A stretch of DNA of 64,000 bases from contig NZ_WTEX01000007.1 in assembly GCF_009795845.1 (NCBI RefSeq), positions 37,948 to 101,947 of the forward strand. The letters run 5' to 3'. Source of the DNA: Gilliamella sp. Lep-s35. Lineage in GTDB: Bacteria; Pseudomonadota; Gammaproteobacteria; Enterobacterales; Orbaceae. Below are positions 1 to 11,700 of this stretch, in pieces. The translations under genes were made by a program, and so were the position numbers. Within the stretch, counting starts at the first letter, position 1. Each line of letters opens with the position of its first letter. The notes beneath the pieces are model-generated. The model worked only from the letters and a program-made list of their open reading frames with translations. It was not told the origin of the DNA and ran no database searches.

Positions 1-57
1 ATAATTATAACGTTTATAAACAAAGGACCTTTTTTAACTAGTATTATATATAAATTC

Positions 58-93
58 ACGACATATATCATTTAGTAAAATGATATATGTCGT
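58..93. terminator. 16-bp perfect hairpin upstream of ruvA
   Basis: Positions 58-73 pair perfectly with 78-93 around a four-base loop. A T-rich stretch follows on the + strand. It probably ends a transcription unit entering from the left edge and could work on both strands. Confidence 0.55.
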
Positions 94-111
94 AATTAGT
101 ATTTTATTCAA

Positions 112-127
112 CTGTTCATTTATACAG
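112..127 (+). promoter_or_regulatory. LexA (SOS) box upstream of ruvAB
   Basis: The site reads CTGT-N8-ACAG exactly, the core LexA operator consensus, flanked by AA and TT. It lies 84 bases before the ruvA start. In E. coli ruvAB is LexA-repressed, so site and downstream genes agree. Binding itself is inference. Confidence 0.8.
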
Positions 128-211
128 TTTTTCTTTATTATTTTTTTGCTATCAGGTAAACTACACCTTATTATTTGCTTATTTATTATGCTTTATTATT
201 AAGGATATATT

Positions 212-820
212 GTGATTGGTCGTTTACGTGGCACTATTATTGAAAAACAGCCTCCGAAAGTTCTGATTGAGGTTGGTGGCGTCGGCTATAATGTGTTTAT
301 GCCGATGACCTGTTTTTATGAATTACCTGAAAACGGGCAAGAAGTTATTGTATTAACGCATCTTGCTGTGCGTGAAGATGCCCAAGTATTGTATGGGTTT
401 AATCAAGAGCAAGAGCGTGAGTTATTTCGTGAGCTTATTAAAGTTAACGGTGTGGGGCCTAAATTGGCGTTAGCAATTTTGTCAGGTATGTCCGCACCGC
501 AATTTATTAATGCTGTTGAACAAGGTGAAATTAAGACTTTAGTTAAATTGCCGGGCGTAGGCAATAAAACGGCACAACGGTTAATTGTTGAAATGAAAGA
601 TCGTATTAAACATTTTGCGGAACCATTATCAAACACTAGTACGATTGTAGATATGGACAGTGTTCAAAAATCGGCTAATCAAATTGAAGGCGAAGCGGTT
701 TCGGCTTTAATAGCATTAGGCTATAAACCACAAGAGGCTAGCCGTATTATTAATAAAGTCATTAAACCAGAAATGGATAGCGAAACGCTGATTCGTGAAG
801 CCTTAAAGTCGGCACTGTAA
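212..820 (+). CDS. ruvA: Holliday junction branch migration protein RuvA
   Basis: RuvA is the tetrameric DNA-binding part of the RuvAB branch-migration motor, which processes Holliday junctions in recombinational repair. The protein is 202 residues, the normal family length, and opens MIGRLRG. The two helix-hairpin-helix segments are visible as [15 protein letters not shown] (about 78-92) and [16 protein letters not shown] (about 112-127), and the C-terminal RuvB-binding domain is present. The start is GTG, preceded by AAGGA at 201-205. ruvB follows after 13 bases, and a consensus LexA box lies upstream, so the pair is probably an SOS operon as in E. coli. Confidence 0.97.
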   Translation: MIGRLRGTIIEKQPPKVLIEVGGVGYNVFMPMTCFYELPENGQEVIVLTHLAVREDAQVLYGFNQEQERELFRELIKVNGVGPKLALAILSGMSAPQFINAVEQGEIKTLVKLPGVGNKTAQRLIVEMKDRIKHFAEPLSNTSTIVDMDSVQKSANQIEGEAVSALIALGYKPQEASRIINKVIKPEMDSETLIREALKSAL

Positions 821-833
821 ATAGGGATTGATT

Positions 834-1838
834 ATGATTGAAGCGGATCGTTTAATTGCTCCACAAGCGCAAAAGGAAGAAGAATCACTCGATCGTGCAA
901 TTCGCCCTAAATGTTTGGATGAATATATTGGGCAACCACAGGTGCGTGAACAGATGAAGATCTTTATTCAAGCAGCTAAACAACGTAAAGATGCACTTGA
1001 TCACGTGTTAATTTTTGGACCACCAGGATTAGGAAAAACCACGTTAGCTAATATTGTTGCCAACGAAATGAATGTTAACCTACGTACTACTTCAGGACCT
1101 GTGCTTGAAAAGGCCGGCGATTTAGCTGCTATGTTGACTAATTTAGAGCCCAATGATGTATTGTTTATTGACGAAATCCACCGATTGTCTCCTGTTGTTG
1201 AGGAAATTTTATATCCTGCAATGGAAGATTACCAATTAGATATTATGATTGGTGAAGGCCCTGCAGCGCGCTCGATTAAAATTGATCTTCCCCCTTTTAC
1301 GTTAATTGGCGCAACAACGCGCGCCGGATCGTTAACTTCGCCACTGCGTGATCGTTTTGGTATTGTGCAACGTCTTGAATTTTATCGTGTCGAGGATTTG
1401 GAATATATTGTGAGCCGTAGTGCCAAATTTTTAGGGATGGATTTATCAGATGAAGGCGCACATTTAATTGCTAAACGTTCACGAGGCACCCCAAGGATTG
1501 CCAATCGTCTTTTACGCCGTGTGCGTGATTATGCCGATGTAAAATCAAAAGGCGTTATCGATCAAAAAATTGCGACTCAAGCGCTTGATATGCTTGATGT
1601 TGATAACGAAGGATTTGATTATATGGATCGCAAATTATTGCTAGCCATTATCGAAAAATTTATGGGTGGGCCAGTTGGTCTTGATAACATTGCAGCAGCT
1701 ATTGGTGAAGAACGTGAAACGATCGAAGATGTACTTGAGCCGTTTTTAATTCAACAAGGCTATATTCAACGAACACCTCGTGGCAGAATTGCAACACCAC
1801 ATGCATATCGGCATTTTGGGATTATTCAAGATGCATAA
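834..1838 (+). CDS. ruvB: Holliday junction branch migration ATPase RuvB
   Basis: RuvB is the hexameric AAA+ motor that pulls DNA through RuvA-bound Holliday junctions. The Walker A loop GPPGLGKTT lies at about 62-70, Walker B is FIDEIHR, and sensor 1 is GATTRAGS. The C-terminal winged-helix domain with the family motif RTPRGR is complete. I use the ATG at 834 (MIEADR, the canonical N-terminus; 334 residues) rather than an in-frame TTG at 828, because an AGGG ribosome-binding site sits 7-8 bases upstream of the ATG. It forms an operon with ruvA. Confidence 0.97.
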   Translation: MIEADRLIAPQAQKEEESLDRAIRPKCLDEYIGQPQVREQMKIFIQAAKQRKDALDHVLIFGPPGLGKTTLANIVANEMNVNLRTTSGPVLEKAGDLAAMLTNLEPNDVLFIDEIHRLSPVVEEILYPAMEDYQLDIMIGEGPAARSIKIDLPPFTLIGATTRAGSLTSPLRDRFGIVQRLEFYRVEDLEYIVSRSAKFLGMDLSDEGAHLIAKRSRGTPRIANRLLRRVRDYADVKSKGVIDQKIATQALDMLDVDNEGFDYMDRKLLLAIIEKFMGGPVGLDNIAAAIGEERETIEDVLEPFLIQQGYIQRTPRGRIATPHAYRHFGIIQDA

Positions 1839-1889
1839 GCAGATGTGTTCAATTTATTATATTTTTTGATAACCATATCATTTATTATT

Positions 1890-1915
1890 CTAACACCACT
1901 ATAAGGTGGTGTTAG
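1890..1915. terminator. Bidirectional terminator between ruvB and cysK
   Basis: A 10-bp perfect stem (1890-1899 with 1906-1915) has a six-base loop and lies between the convergent genes ruvB and cysK. Both flanks are AT-rich. Confidence 0.75.
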
Positions 1916-1929
1916 TAATTTTATGTCGT

Positions 1930-2895
1930 TTATCCCAACTCTTTTTCAGTAAAAATCCCACTAAACAAATCAGTGCTTAAATAACGTTCGCCAGAAGATG
2001 GCAAGATAACAACAATAGTTTTACCAGTGTTTTCAGGTAATTTAGCTAATCGATCTGCTGCAAAAACTGCAGCACCCGATGAGATCCCTGCCAATATGCC
2101 TTCTTTTTCCATTAATTCGCGAGCTGTGTCAATGGCTTGTTCGTTGGTAACTTTTTCAACTAAATCTATTAGGTTTAAATCTAGATTGTCAGGAATAAAT
2201 CCTGCACCAATACCTTGAATCTTGTGTGGCCCAGGCTTTATTGGTTCGCCAGAAAGCGCTTGGCTAATGACTGGTGAATTAGCAGGTTCAACGGCAACAG
2301 CCGTAATATTCTTTCCTTGGGTATTTTTAAGGTAACGTGTTACACCTGTAAAAGTGCCTCCAGTTCCGACGCCAGCAATAAAGATATCGACTTTACCATC
2401 GGTATCTTGCCAAATTTCAGGGCCCGTTGTTTTTTCGTGAATTTCTGGATTGGCTGGATTACTAAATTGTTGTAGCATAATATTTTTTGTAGGATCGCTA
2501 GCGACAATTTCTTCAGCTTTTTCGATCGCGCCTTTCATTCCTTTGGCTGCTTCGGTCAATACTAAATTAGCACCAAGCGCTTTAAGTAGCTTTCTGCGCT
2601 CTATGCTCATGCTTTCAGGCATGGTTAATGTCAATTTATAACCACGAGCAGCTGCAACAGACGCAAGGGCAATACCTGTATTACCACTGGTTGGTTCAAT
2701 TAATTCAACGTCAGAATTTAATAAACCACGTTTTTCAGCATCCCAAATCATGTTCGATGCAATGCGGCATTTAACACTAAAGCTTGGGTTGCGCGATTCG
2801 ACTTTGGCTAATATATTGCCATGACCAAAATGTTTTAATCTGACTAACGGCGTATGCCCAATGGTTTGTGAGTTATCATCAAATATGTTACTCAT
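1930..2895 (-). CDS. cysK: Cysteine synthase A (O-acetylserine sulfhydrylase)
   Basis: CysK makes L-cysteine from O-acetylserine and sulfide using pyridoxal phosphate. The 321-residue protein is close to E. coli CysK throughout. The PLP lysine is K42 in FSVKCRI; the substrate loop TSGNTG and the phosphate-binding GVGTGGT are present. It starts [17 protein letters not shown], matching the family N-terminus. It stands alone, convergent with ruvAB and separated from them by a terminator. No CysB site was identified upstream. Confidence 0.96.
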   Translation of the reverse strand: MSNIFDDNSQTIGHTPLVRLKHFGHGNILAKVESRNPSFSVKCRIASNMIWDAEKRGLLNSDVELIEPTSGNTGIALASVAAARGYKLTLTMPESMSIERRKLLKALGANLVLTEAAKGMKGAIEKAEEIVASDPTKNIMLQQFSNPANPEIHEKTTGPEIWQDTDGKVDIFIAGVGTGGTFTGVTRYLKNTQGKNITAVAVEPANSPVISQALSGEPIKPGPHKIQGIGAGFIPDNLDLNLIDLVEKVTNEQAIDTARELMEKEGILAGISSGAAVFAADRLAKLPENTGKTIVVILPSSGERYLSTDLFSGIFTEKELG

Positions 2896-3106
2896 GAATG
2901 TATCCTTATTAATTGCTTTTAACCGATAGTTTTAGAAATTTTGCTAATCTTTGCAATATTGCCAATATTATAAAGATAACTCCAAAAGATAACACTAATT
3001 AATAATTATAATAATATTCGTTTTGGTAATAAGCGTTTTTAGTTATGTTTTTATATAATATTCACCTTATATTTAGCTAAAATATAGCAAAACAACTATT
3101 TTTAAC

Positions 3107-3613
3107 TTATAAATCAATGTCATTTTCCATTTCTAATTCAATTTTTTTTATTGCTTGTTCACAGCGGTAAATTCGATTATCAAGTGCAGCTATTTTGCTT
3201 TGGTTAGTGATGTCAGATGATAGTTCTAACTCGTATTTCATTTCTTGTAGTCGGCGTAAGTAATCTAAATGACGCATGTGCTTTTGTGCTAAAGTTTCTT
3301 CAATAACATGTTTAGGTTCTTTCTTACGTAAGTCATGAGTGGCTAGTTCGCGTGTTAGAGCTGTAATTTGGTTGACTAATGTGTCGGATAAAAATGTGAT
3401 TTGTTCAATTTTTTCTGATTTAATATTGGCGACTAATGCGTGATAGGTTTGTTTTATTTTCTCAAGGTAAAACGTTTTGTCTGTCACAATTTTATTGGTT
3501 TGAAATAGTTGCTCATCAAAATAGGGCTCTTGAAACCGTTGTTCGTTTACCAAATTGATCTGTTGTTCTAGTTGATCAATTTGATTTTGTAATGTTGTGA
3601 GTAAGTCTGTCAT
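3107..3613 (-). CDS. priC: Primosomal replication protein PriC
   Basis: PriC helps reload the replicative helicase at stalled forks in the PriC/Rep restart pathway. The 168-residue, largely helical protein has family landmarks: a DEQLFQT segment near residue 33 and HLDYLRRLQEMKYEL near 115, equivalent to the HQDFERRLREM region of E. coli PriC. Overall identity looks modest, as usual for this fast-evolving family. It lies 14 bases downstream of yfbV on the same strand and is probably co-transcribed with it. Confidence 0.8.
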   Translation of the reverse strand: MTDLLTTLQNQIDQLEQQINLVNEQRFQEPYFDEQLFQTNKIVTDKTFYLEKIKQTYHALVANIKSEKIEQITFLSDTLVNQITALTRELATHDLRKKEPKHVIEETLAQKHMRHLDYLRRLQEMKYELELSSDITNQSKIAALDNRIYRCEQAIKKIELEMENDIDL

Positions 3614-3627
3614 TATTGTTGGCCTTT

Positions 3628-4098
3628 TTAATAAGGTAAGGAATCATCTGAACCAAAATAATCACCTAAATGCAATTTGGCTAAATTTATAATGTTCATA
3701 AATGCTTCAAATGTTAGCTTATTGTCGTCTGTGCTATTTTCAGCGATAATTTTTTTAGCAATCAACTTTAATTTTAATTGATTATAACAGTCAATTAAGT
3801 TAAGCGGTAAAGGCGATAGCGCACGTCGTCCTAGCCAAAATATCCCTTGTAGGGGCAGACTTAAGGCAAATAATAGGGTGATTATTGTTACTGCAATTTG
3901 CGCAGGCAGGCAATATTGCCAAACTAGTAAGCCAATAATGATAGGGGGCAAGTATTTATTTGCGGTTTTTATGTGGTTAATGATTTTTAATTCAGGAAAT
4001 GAATGCATTAGCTGTTTGTCCGTCGGACAAAGCTTCATATACCTTATCCCAGCTTTAATTGTGTTTATTAGGTTCATCTTTTGCGGATTCCTCGACAT
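3628..4098 (-). CDS. yfbV: UPF0208 membrane protein YfbV
   Basis: This small inner-membrane protein has two hydrophobic segments, about 50-68 and 70-92. The stretch LFALSLPLQGIFWLGRRALSPLPL matches the UPF0208 signature. In E. coli yfbV also sits divergently beside ackA-pta and influences terminus-region chromosome organisation; that role here is inference. The length, 156 residues, is typical. It is transcribed away from ackA, and priC follows closely. Confidence 0.9.
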   Translation of the reverse strand: MSRNPQKMNLINTIKAGIRYMKLCPTDKQLMHSFPELKIINHIKTANKYLPPIIIGLLVWQYCLPAQIAVTIITLLFALSLPLQGIFWLGRRALSPLPLNLIDCYNQLKLKLIAKKIIAENSTDDNKLTFEAFMNIINLAKLHLGDYFGSDDSLPY

Positions 4099-4269
4099 TC
4101 ACTTCTTATTGTCTTAAAATAGTGTTATTCAAATTGGAGACTCCTCTATTTTATCTCAAAAAGCAAGATATCAGAAGTCACCTAGTGTAGTCACATTGAT
4201 TTTTTATCATGTGCTGAGTTACCAATTTTGATTGGTATATGTCTTTTTATTCAATCTATAGGAATTACT

Positions 4270-5475
4270 ATGTCATCAAGTAATAACGCTCTAGTTCTTA
4301 ATTGCGGAAGTTCATCATTAAAATTTGCCATTATAAACCCTGAAAACGGTGATGAATTTTTATCTGGTTTAGCTGAATGTTTTCACCTTCCTGATGCACG
4401 TATTAAATGGAAGCTTGATGGTGTTAAAGGCGAAGCATCTTTAGGTGCTGGTGCTGCACATAGTGAAGCAATTAAATTTATTGTTAATAGTATCTTCCCT
4501 CAAAAACCAGAATTATTAGATAGCATTAAATCGATTGGTCATCGTATTGTTCACGGCGGTGAAAAATATACTCAATCAGTGGTTATCGATGATTCAGTAT
4601 TAAAAGGTATCGAAGAAGCATCTGCTTTTGCACCATTACATAATCCAGCACATTTAATTGGTATTCGTGAAGCATTTGCCGCATTCCCACATCTAAAAAA
4701 TAAAAATGTAGCGGTATTTGATACAGCATTCCATACAACAATGCCAAAAGAAGCCTATTTATATGCTATTCCAAACGAATTATACACCAAGCATGGTATT
4801 CGTCGTTATGGCGCGCATGGAACAAGTCACTATTATGTAAGTCAACAAGCAGCAAAATTATTAAATAAACCAGTTGACCAAACCAATGTTATTACTTGCC
4901 ATTTAGGTAATGGTGCATCAATTACAGCGGTTAAAAATGGTAAATGTGTTGAAACTTCAATGGGCTTAACACCATTAGAAGGTTTAGTGATGGGAACACG
5001 TAGTGGTGATATCGATCCTGCTATTATGTTCTTCTTACATGACAATTTAAAAATGTCTGTTGCTGATATTAATAATCTATTAAATAAAAAATCAGGTTTA
5101 TTAGGTTTAACAGGGGTAAGTAGTGACTGCCGTTATGTAACTGATAATTACGAAACAGATGAAAATGCAAAAAATGCTTTAGATGTTTTTGTTCACCGTT
5201 TAGTTAAATATATTGGTGGTTATGCTATGCTTTTAGATGGCCGTTTAGATGCTATCATCTTCACTGGCGGTATTGGTGAAAATTCTGAAGAAGTTCGTCG
5301 TATGGCGTTACAAAAATTAAGCATCCTTGGTTTTGAACTTGATCAAGAGCGCAACTTAGCTGCGCGTTTTGGTACAGGTGGCATAATTACTAAAGATGGT
5401 TCTGCCATTGCAATGGTAATTCCAACCAATGAAGAGCTTGTCATCGCTCAAGATGCTGCGCGTTTAACTGCGTAA
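4270..5475 (+). CDS. ackA: Acetate kinase
   Basis: AckA converts acetyl phosphate and ADP to acetate and ATP, the ATP-yielding step of overflow and fermentative acetate formation. The 401-residue protein has the ASKHA-fold signatures [13 protein letters not shown] at the N-terminus, GHRIVHGGE, the catalytic region [11 protein letters not shown] and [10 protein letters not shown] start at the ATG at 4270 (MSSSNN), six bases after AGGA, rather than an upstream TTG at 4228, because the family begins there. pta follows after an intervening hairpin. Confidence 0.97.
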   Translation: MSSSNNALVLNCGSSSLKFAIINPENGDEFLSGLAECFHLPDARIKWKLDGVKGEASLGAGAAHSEAIKFIVNSIFPQKPELLDSIKSIGHRIVHGGEKYTQSVVIDDSVLKGIEEASAFAPLHNPAHLIGIREAFAAFPHLKNKNVAVFDTAFHTTMPKEAYLYAIPNELYTKHGIRRYGAHGTSHYYVSQQAAKLLNKPVDQTNVITCHLGNGASITAVKNGKCVETSMGLTPLEGLVMGTRSGDIDPAIMFFLHDNLKMSVADINNLLNKKSGLLGLTGVSSDCRYVTDNYETDENAKNALDVFVHRLVKYIGGYAMLLDGRLDAIIFTGGIGENSEEVRRMALQKLSILGFELDQERNLAARFGTGGIITKDGSAIAMVIPTNEELVIAQDAARLTA

Positions 5476-5485
5476 TAAATATTCA

Positions 5486-5506
5486 AAACCGCCTAAATGG
5501 CGGTTT
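5486..5506 (+). terminator. Hairpin terminator/attenuator between ackA and pta
   Basis: An 8-bp GC-rich stem (5486-5493 with 5499-5506) with a five-base loop is followed by a T-rich tail. Since it lies inside the ackA-pta unit it may reduce rather than stop transcription into pta. Confidence 0.65.
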
Positions 5507-5541
5507 GTTTTTATTTAATAAAGAATTAAGAGGTAATAATT

Positions 5542-7692
5542 ATGTCTCGTACAATTATGCTCATTCCAACTGGTACCAATGTTGGGTTAACTGGTGTGAG
5601 CCTTGGTGTTATTCGAGCTATGGAGCGTCAAGGTATTAATTTAAATGTCTTCAAACCTGTTGCTCAGCCAAGAGCAGGGGGCGATGCGCCCGATAATACA
5701 ACAACTTTAGTTAGTCACAATACATCAATTCCAGCATTAAAACCGCTCAAAATGAGCCATGTTGAAAACCTATTAGGTTTGAATCAACAAGATATGTTAA
5801 TGGAAGAAATTGTTGCACTTTATGCAGAAAACACGAAAGGTGCTGACGTTGTTTTAGTTGAAGGTATTGTGCCGACATCAGATTATCCTTTTGCTAATGA
5901 ACTCAATAATAATATCGCTAAAACGCTTGGTGCTGAAATTATTTTTGTAGTGAATATGGGTAAAGATACACCAGAGCAACTTAGAGATCGTATCGAAATT
6001 GCGCGTTCTAATTTTGGTGGTATTAAAAATGAAAAAATTATTGGTGTGATTGTTAATAAAGTTAATGCACCAGTTGAAGAGCAAAGCCTTGCTCGTCCTG
6101 ATGTGGCAGAAATTTATCATACGCCTAAATTTGATAATAAAAAAATCACTATCGATGATTTAAATGCACACAGCCCATTACCTGTATTGGGATGTATTCC
6201 TTGGAATATGGATTTAAGTGCTTGCCGAGCTGTGGATATAGCTAAACATTTTGATGCAAAAATTATTAACGAAGGTGATATTAAAAACCGTCGTATCAAG
6301 CATATTTCTTTCTGTTCACGTAGTGTTCCTAACATTATTAGCCATTTACAGCCAAATGCACTTTTAGTAACCTCAGCTGATCGTTCAGATGTATTAGTTA
6401 CGATTAGTTTAGCTGCAATGAATGGAGTATCAATTGGTGGTGTTTTATTAACGGGTGGTTATGAAATCGATGAAAAAGTCGCAAAATTATGCCAACCAGC
6501 ATTTGATACTGGCTTACCTGTGTTTACGGTTAAAACCAATACTTTCCAAACCTCTATCAATTTACAACAATTTAATTTAGAAATTCCTGTTGATGATAAA
6601 GAGCGCATGGAAAACACACAGAATTTTGTTGCTGATCATATCGATGCAAATTGGATTAAATCATTAAATGAAATAGTGAACTCTGCACGTCGTTTATCAC
6701 CACCCGCTTTCCGTTATCAATTAACTGAACTTGCGCGTAATGCGAAAAAAGTGGTGGTATTACCAGAAGGTGATGAACCAAGAACAGTCAAAGCAGCGGC
6801 CATTTGTGCTGAACGCAACATTGCAAAATGTGTGCTTATTGGTAATCCTGATGAAGTACGTAAAGTTGCCGCTTCACAAGGTGTGACTTTAGGTCAAGGT
6901 GTTGAAATTGTTGATCCTGAAAATATTCGTGAAAAATATGTCCCTCGTCTTGTTGAATTACGTAAAAACAAAGGCATGACAGAAGTGATTGCTCGTGAGC
7001 AATTAGCTGATAACGTAGTACTTGGTACGATGATGCTTGAAGCAAATGAAGTTGATGGTTTAGTATCAGGTGCGGTGCACACAACAGCTAATACTATTCG
7101 TCCACCATTACAATTAATTAAAACAGCTCCAGGTAGTTCACTTGTTTCATCAGTCTTCTTTATGTTAATGCCTGATCAAGTATATATTTATGGTGATTGT
7201 GCAATTAATCCAGATCCAAATGCACAAGAATTGGCTGAAATTGCCATTCAGTCGGCTGATACAGCAATTGCCTTTGGTATTGAACCTCGCGTTGCGATGA
7301 TCTCATACTCAACAGGTAGCTCTGGACAAGGTGCTGATGTTGAAAAAGTGAAAGAAGCAACACGCATTGCTCAAGAAAAACGTCCAGATCTTATGATCGA
7401 TGGTCCATTGCAATATGATGCTGCGGTAATGCCAGATGTGGCTAAATCAAAAGCGCCTAATTCGCAAGTTGCTGGTAAAGCAACTGTATTTATCTTCCCT
7501 GATCTTAATACAGGTAATACGACTTATAAAGCGGTACAGCGTTCTGCAGATCTTGTTTCAATTGGTCCAATGCTACAAGGTATGCGTAAGCCAGTTAATG
7601 ATCTGTCTCGTGGTGCATTAGTTGATGATATTGTTTACACTATTGCGTTAACAGCGATTCAATCTGCACAAGAACAAAACGCTAGCAATTAA
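5542..7692 (+). CDS. pta: Phosphate acetyltransferase
   Basis: Pta interconverts acetyl-CoA and acetyl phosphate, the partner reaction to AckA. The protein is 716 residues, the long enterobacterial form: an N-terminal P-loop/BioD-like domain ([17 protein letters not shown]), a middle DRTGG domain (about 215-330) and a C-terminal catalytic PTA_PTB domain from about 390. Catalytic-domain signatures such as [15 protein letters not shown] and [10 protein letters not shown] are clear. It starts after AAGAGGTAATAATT, a good ribosome-binding site. Confidence 0.97.
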   Translation: MSRTIMLIPTGTNVGLTGVSLGVIRAMERQGINLNVFKPVAQPRAGGDAPDNTTTLVSHNTSIPALKPLKMSHVENLLGLNQQDMLMEEIVALYAENTKGADVVLVEGIVPTSDYPFANELNNNIAKTLGAEIIFVVNMGKDTPEQLRDRIEIARSNFGGIKNEKIIGVIVNKVNAPVEEQSLARPDVAEIYHTPKFDNKKITIDDLNAHSPLPVLGCIPWNMDLSACRAVDIAKHFDAKIINEGDIKNRRIKHISFCSRSVPNIISHLQPNALLVTSADRSDVLVTISLAAMNGVSIGGVLLTGGYEIDEKVAKLCQPAFDTGLPVFTVKTNTFQTSINLQQFNLEIPVDDKERMENTQNFVADHIDANWIKSLNEIVNSARRLSPPAFRYQLTELARNAKKVVVLPEGDEPRTVKAAAICAERNIAKCVLIGNPDEVRKVAASQGVTLGQGVEIVDPENIREKYVPRLVELRKNKGMTEVIAREQLADNVVLGTMMLEANEVDGLVSGAVHTTANTIRPPLQLIKTAPGSSLVSSVFFMLMPDQVYIYGDCAINPDPNAQELAEIAIQSADTAIAFGIEPRVAMISYSTGSSGQGADVEKVKEATRIAQEKRPDLMIDGPLQYDAAVMPDVAKSKAPNSQVAGKATVFIFPDLNTGNTTYKAVQRSADLVSIGPMLQGMRKPVNDLSRGALVDDIVYTIALTAIQSAQEQNASN

Positions 7693-7719
7693 TTTTAATC
7701 GTATATTTTTATATCAATA

Positions 7720-7740
7720 AGAGGTGAGCAATTCACCTCT
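7720..7740 (+). terminator. Terminator of ackA-pta
   Basis: The stem AGAGGTGA/TCACCTCT (7720-7727 with 7733-7740) has a five-base loop and is followed by CTTTT. Confidence 0.75.
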
Positions 7741-7744
7741 CTTT

Positions 7745-8117
7745 TCAACGCCATTTTTTACTAGCCTATTATTCATTTCCAAAATAATTTAAAAATTTTC
7801 AATTTTAAAATTAACAAAAAAGATGAAATTTTATTTCTAAAAAAATCAATGTGTTAATAATTAAATTCTTGTTTAAACAAGTGTTTTTTTTAAATTCTAT
7901 ATTATTCAAAAGCTTGCATAAACTTTGCAAGTGTCTCAAAAACAGGAGTTTTAGAAAAAAATCCTTATTATTTTATTGGCGTTGTATTTTTATACTTCAA
8001 TAAAAATAATATGTTAACTAAATAATATAAAATATTATTAATAATAAAAAATAAAATAATTTAATTTACTTAATTAAGTAATATAATGGTTAATAGCTTT
8101 CTAAAAAGGTAAAATAT
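7745..8117. other. AT-rich intergenic region, no gene seen
   Basis: About 370 bases of very AT-rich sequence precede the HlyC-like gene. No ORF, RNA or convincing repeat was found. It presumably holds the promoter of the acyltransferase-like/autotransporter pair; AAGG near 8105 is the ribosome-binding site. Confidence 0.5.
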
Positions 8118-8594
8118 ATGAGCGATTTTAATCAATATGTAAATAGAATTATCGCACCAAGTATATATCCTGATACTATATGGAATGAAGCGGAAGTATT
8201 AGGTGCCATGATTTGGTTATGGAACCAAAATCCAGCCTATAAAAAAGTGGCACTTGATTCAGCTCTAGATACTTTACAACCTATAATTCGTTCTAAAAAT
8301 TTTGCTTTAATTGTTCATAATAATAAACCGTTAGGTTATATAAATTGGGCATATTTTAACAATCAGGAAGAGCAGCAATATCTCAATAAAGAACTGCCTT
8401 ACGTCAATTTCGTTCATTGTAATCGACCAAATAAATCCAAGCGGTTATGGTTACTTTCTTTTTACTGCCCATTTGGGCTGCGTGAAGTTTTTTTAACAAA
8501 GTCAATTTGTAAAAAAGTACTAAAAAATAATCTTTGTTATTTTGGTTATCACAAATCTAAAAGTAATACTGTCATTAAAAAAGTTCAATGTTAA
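8118..8594 (+). CDS. HlyC-family acyltransferase-like protein, catalytic residues replaced
   Basis: The 158-residue protein aligns with RTX toxin-activating acyltransferases (HlyC/ApxC) from EVLGAMIWLWNQNP (26-39, compare EVLGHVSWLWASSP) through the YALLTRDN-like stretch FALIVHNN (62-69), NWAYFNNQEEQQYLN and WLLSFYCPFG (111-120). HlyC uses His23 and Asp92. By this alignment they correspond to Tyr41 and Ser114 here, so the classical mechanism should not work. It has a 25-residue N-terminal extension and lacks the far C-terminus of HlyC. The next gene, 120 bases on, is an autotransporter rather than an RTX toxin. It may be a pseudoenzyme, chaperone or divergent transferase for that autotransporter. 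Family call likely; function unknown. Confidence 0.7.
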   Translation: MSDFNQYVNRIIAPSIYPDTIWNEAEVLGAMIWLWNQNPAYKKVALDSALDTLQPIIRSKNFALIVHNNKPLGYINWAYFNNQEEQQYLNKELPYVNFVHCNRPNKSKRLWLLSFYCPFGLREVFLTKSICKKVLKNNLCYFGYHKSKSNTVIKKVQC

Positions 8595-8714
8595 GTTTTT
8601 AAATTAATTACCACATATAGCTAACTAACTAATTTTTATATTCTTATTATTTTTATTGTATAAAAATGAATATGTGATCTCGCCACGTTTTATCATCAAT
8701 TAAAGGTAATAATT

Positions 8715-11700
8715 ATGAATAAAGTATACCAAACAAAATTTAATATTGTTACAGGTATTACAATTGCATGTTCTGAATTAGTTCGAAGAGCTTGTAAATC
8801 AACAGCCACAGTTGTATGCCTTGTCACTTCAGCTTTAGCCATTCCTACTTCTGCATTTGCTTTAGATTGTATAGCAAACACAGATGGATCATATTTAGTA
8901 GGTCAAAATAGTCCTAGCTGTAATAATATTAAAGCAGCTATTGTAACTCAATCAGGTAATGCTAGTTTTTATGTGCTAACTAGAAGTAAACTGCATGAGC
9001 AACTTAATGTTGGGGATACAATCTTAACAGCAAATGTTAATGGTGATTATACAGGTTTAGCAAATCAATATACTTATGGCGTTTCAGGAGGTTCAATTAA
9101 CGCAGGCAATTTAAATTTTACTATTACCAACAACGGTCAAACTATGGGGCTTGCAACACATCACAATGTTGATCTAACTGCCAAAAATGTTGAATTAAAT
9201 ATAACTGATAATTATACCCGTGGGAGTAACTCAGGCGGTAATGTAGCATCATATAGTATATTGGCAGGTTCTTTTGCTGATGCAGGAGAAAAAGACACTT
9301 ATAACGGGAAATACAGTACAATTACTGTCGATAAATTAAAAATAAATCAAACAGCAAAAGGTGGTAAAACTCAGCCGATCTTAAATAATGGTATTCGTGC
9401 TATTCAAGGTGCCTACGAAAATTCAGGAAATGGTTCAGCAGGGCAAGTTATAGTCAATGATGATTTAGATATGACATTAACAGGAAATCGCTCTATCGGA
9501 ATTTATGTCTCAGGTAATCCAACTAATCATGATACTGCCGATAAGGTTGGTTCTAGTGGTCAATTGACGCCAAAAGTGATTTTAAAAGGTGGGAAAAATA
9601 CAATCACAATAAATAAAGGTAGCGACACATCGGCGTTAAAATGGGATAGTGCGGCTATAAAATTAGGTAAAACACGTAACACCGGTGAAGGTGCTGGTAT
9701 TTTAGAGTCTTATGGAGAATTAACGATTGATACAACTAATGCATTAGAAGGTAGTGGTATCAAAATGATTCGTAATTCATTGCTCAAAGCAGATTATGAA
9801 AATAGTGCAACGATTATCAAAACAGGCGGTTATGCACTTGAAATTGGTACACATGATGATGCCAACTCAACAGGCCAATTTGAGCAGGCTGCATCACATG
9901 GTGTGAAAGCCAGTTTTAAAAATGCCATATTTACTACTACTGGCACTAGCGCCGATCCTGTAATAAATGGTTCTATAGGACGTAAAGATTTAATATTTGT
10001 TGATCAAGGGCAGGTTGACACGGTTTTATCTTTTACGGGGGACAAGACAGACCTTACCGCAAATGATGCAGGTTATATTATTAATGTAAGTGGTAACTAT
10101 ACAGCACCTAACTATCAATTTTTTTCTAATACTTATGATTCAAATGGAACTGAACTTGGGCACGATGCATATCAAGGATCCTCAGTCACATTTAATGCTT
10201 CGGGTAAAGGTAGTATGACAGGGTTAGTTTACAAAGGTTTAGTAAAAGTTGAAGAAGGGGAAGTTTTAGATACCAATGTAAATACTGTGCTTAATATTAA
10301 TTTAAATGATAATTTTACGTGGAATTTGAAACCGAATGGTACAAGTAATATAGCAAAATTTGACAAAATTGAACTTACCAATGGAGCAACAATTAACGGC
10401 GCTTTTGATGATACAGGTAACAATAAATTTATATTAAAAGGGGATGTTATAAGTAATGGTGGTATCATTAACTTAGATAACCATTTGCATGGAAAGTATA
10501 ATGATATTTTAACAATTGATGGTAATTATATGGCTTCTGGTACTGCGATGGTTAAAATGAATACCCTTTGGAACAATCCAATTGTAATGTACGATGCTAA
10601 TGAACAATCAGATATACTAAAAATTACAGGTATGGCAACAGGAGTAACAAAAGTCATTCCGATAAATTCGACAGGACAAGAAAACATCATTGATGGCAAT
10701 ATCCGCCAAATAGCAAGTATTATTAATACAGATCCAGTAATTTATGTTGGGACAAGTAGTAATGAACAAGTATTTCAAGGCGTTGCACATACTAATGGTG
10801 CAACCGAAGTACAATTAGCCAAACGTAAAACTGCAAATGGAGATGAATACTATTGGACAATGCAGATAGGTAGTTTGCTACCAGTACCACAAGATCCGCA
10901 ATCACCACAATCACCACAATTGCCACCAGTAGTGCTAATTAAGCCTAAACCTATTTTATCAAGTCCAGTTGCTGGTTATGTTGCTATGGCAAAGGTCAAT
11001 CAAGAACAAGGGCTTTTAAGTATTGGAACATTACACGAACGACGTGGGCAAGATATCAAATTCAATTCTTCCCGTTATAATGGCAACAATAAATATGCAG
11101 GAGAAACATGGGGAAGAATATTAGGTAAACACCTTAAACAAAATGGGAAAGCACGTTTAAATTATGACACAGACATGTATGGGATCCAACTAGGTCATGA
11201 CTTAATCAATAATATTGAAGAAAATGGAAGCCATAATCATGTTGGTCTGTATTTGGCATATACTAAAGCTTATACTGATTTTTCTGACAAATATCGAGCT
11301 GAACACGGAAGAATTTCTCATAATAAACGTACAGGTAAAGGAAAATCAGAATCAGTAAACTTAGGATTAACCAACAGCTATTTTTCTACCGATAATAGTT
11401 ATCTTGATTTAGTGGGGCAATTTTCCTATTTACGTAACAAATATGAAGCACGAAATGGGAATAATCCTCACGCCCAAAATGGTTTAAGTATGGCACTCTC
11501 AGCCGAAGCAGGGCATGCTTTTATAATAAACCAAAGTGACATTCAGCAAAACAATTGGTTAATTGAACCTCAAGTTCAAATGGTCTATCAATATATTGAT
11601 TTAGATAGCTTTAAAGATAAATACAGAAAAGTGGATCAAAATGGTCAAGATCAGCTAAGAGGTCGAATGGGGGTTCGAATTGCTTACAATCAAGGAAAAG

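Noticed and set aside
4201..4240. Possible FNR-like site upstream of ackA
   Set aside because: The half-sites TTGAT and ATCAT are separated by five rather than four bases and one half is imperfect; chance match in AT-rich DNA.
6836..7084. Minus-strand frames inside pta
   Set aside because: Shadows of the conserved Pta catalytic domain.
8118..8594. GNAT-type acetyltransferase assignment for the gene before the autotransporter
   Set aside because: The EVLG..WLW, NWAYFNNQEEQQYLN and PFG landmarks align specifically with HlyC-type proteins, while GNAT motif A is not visible.
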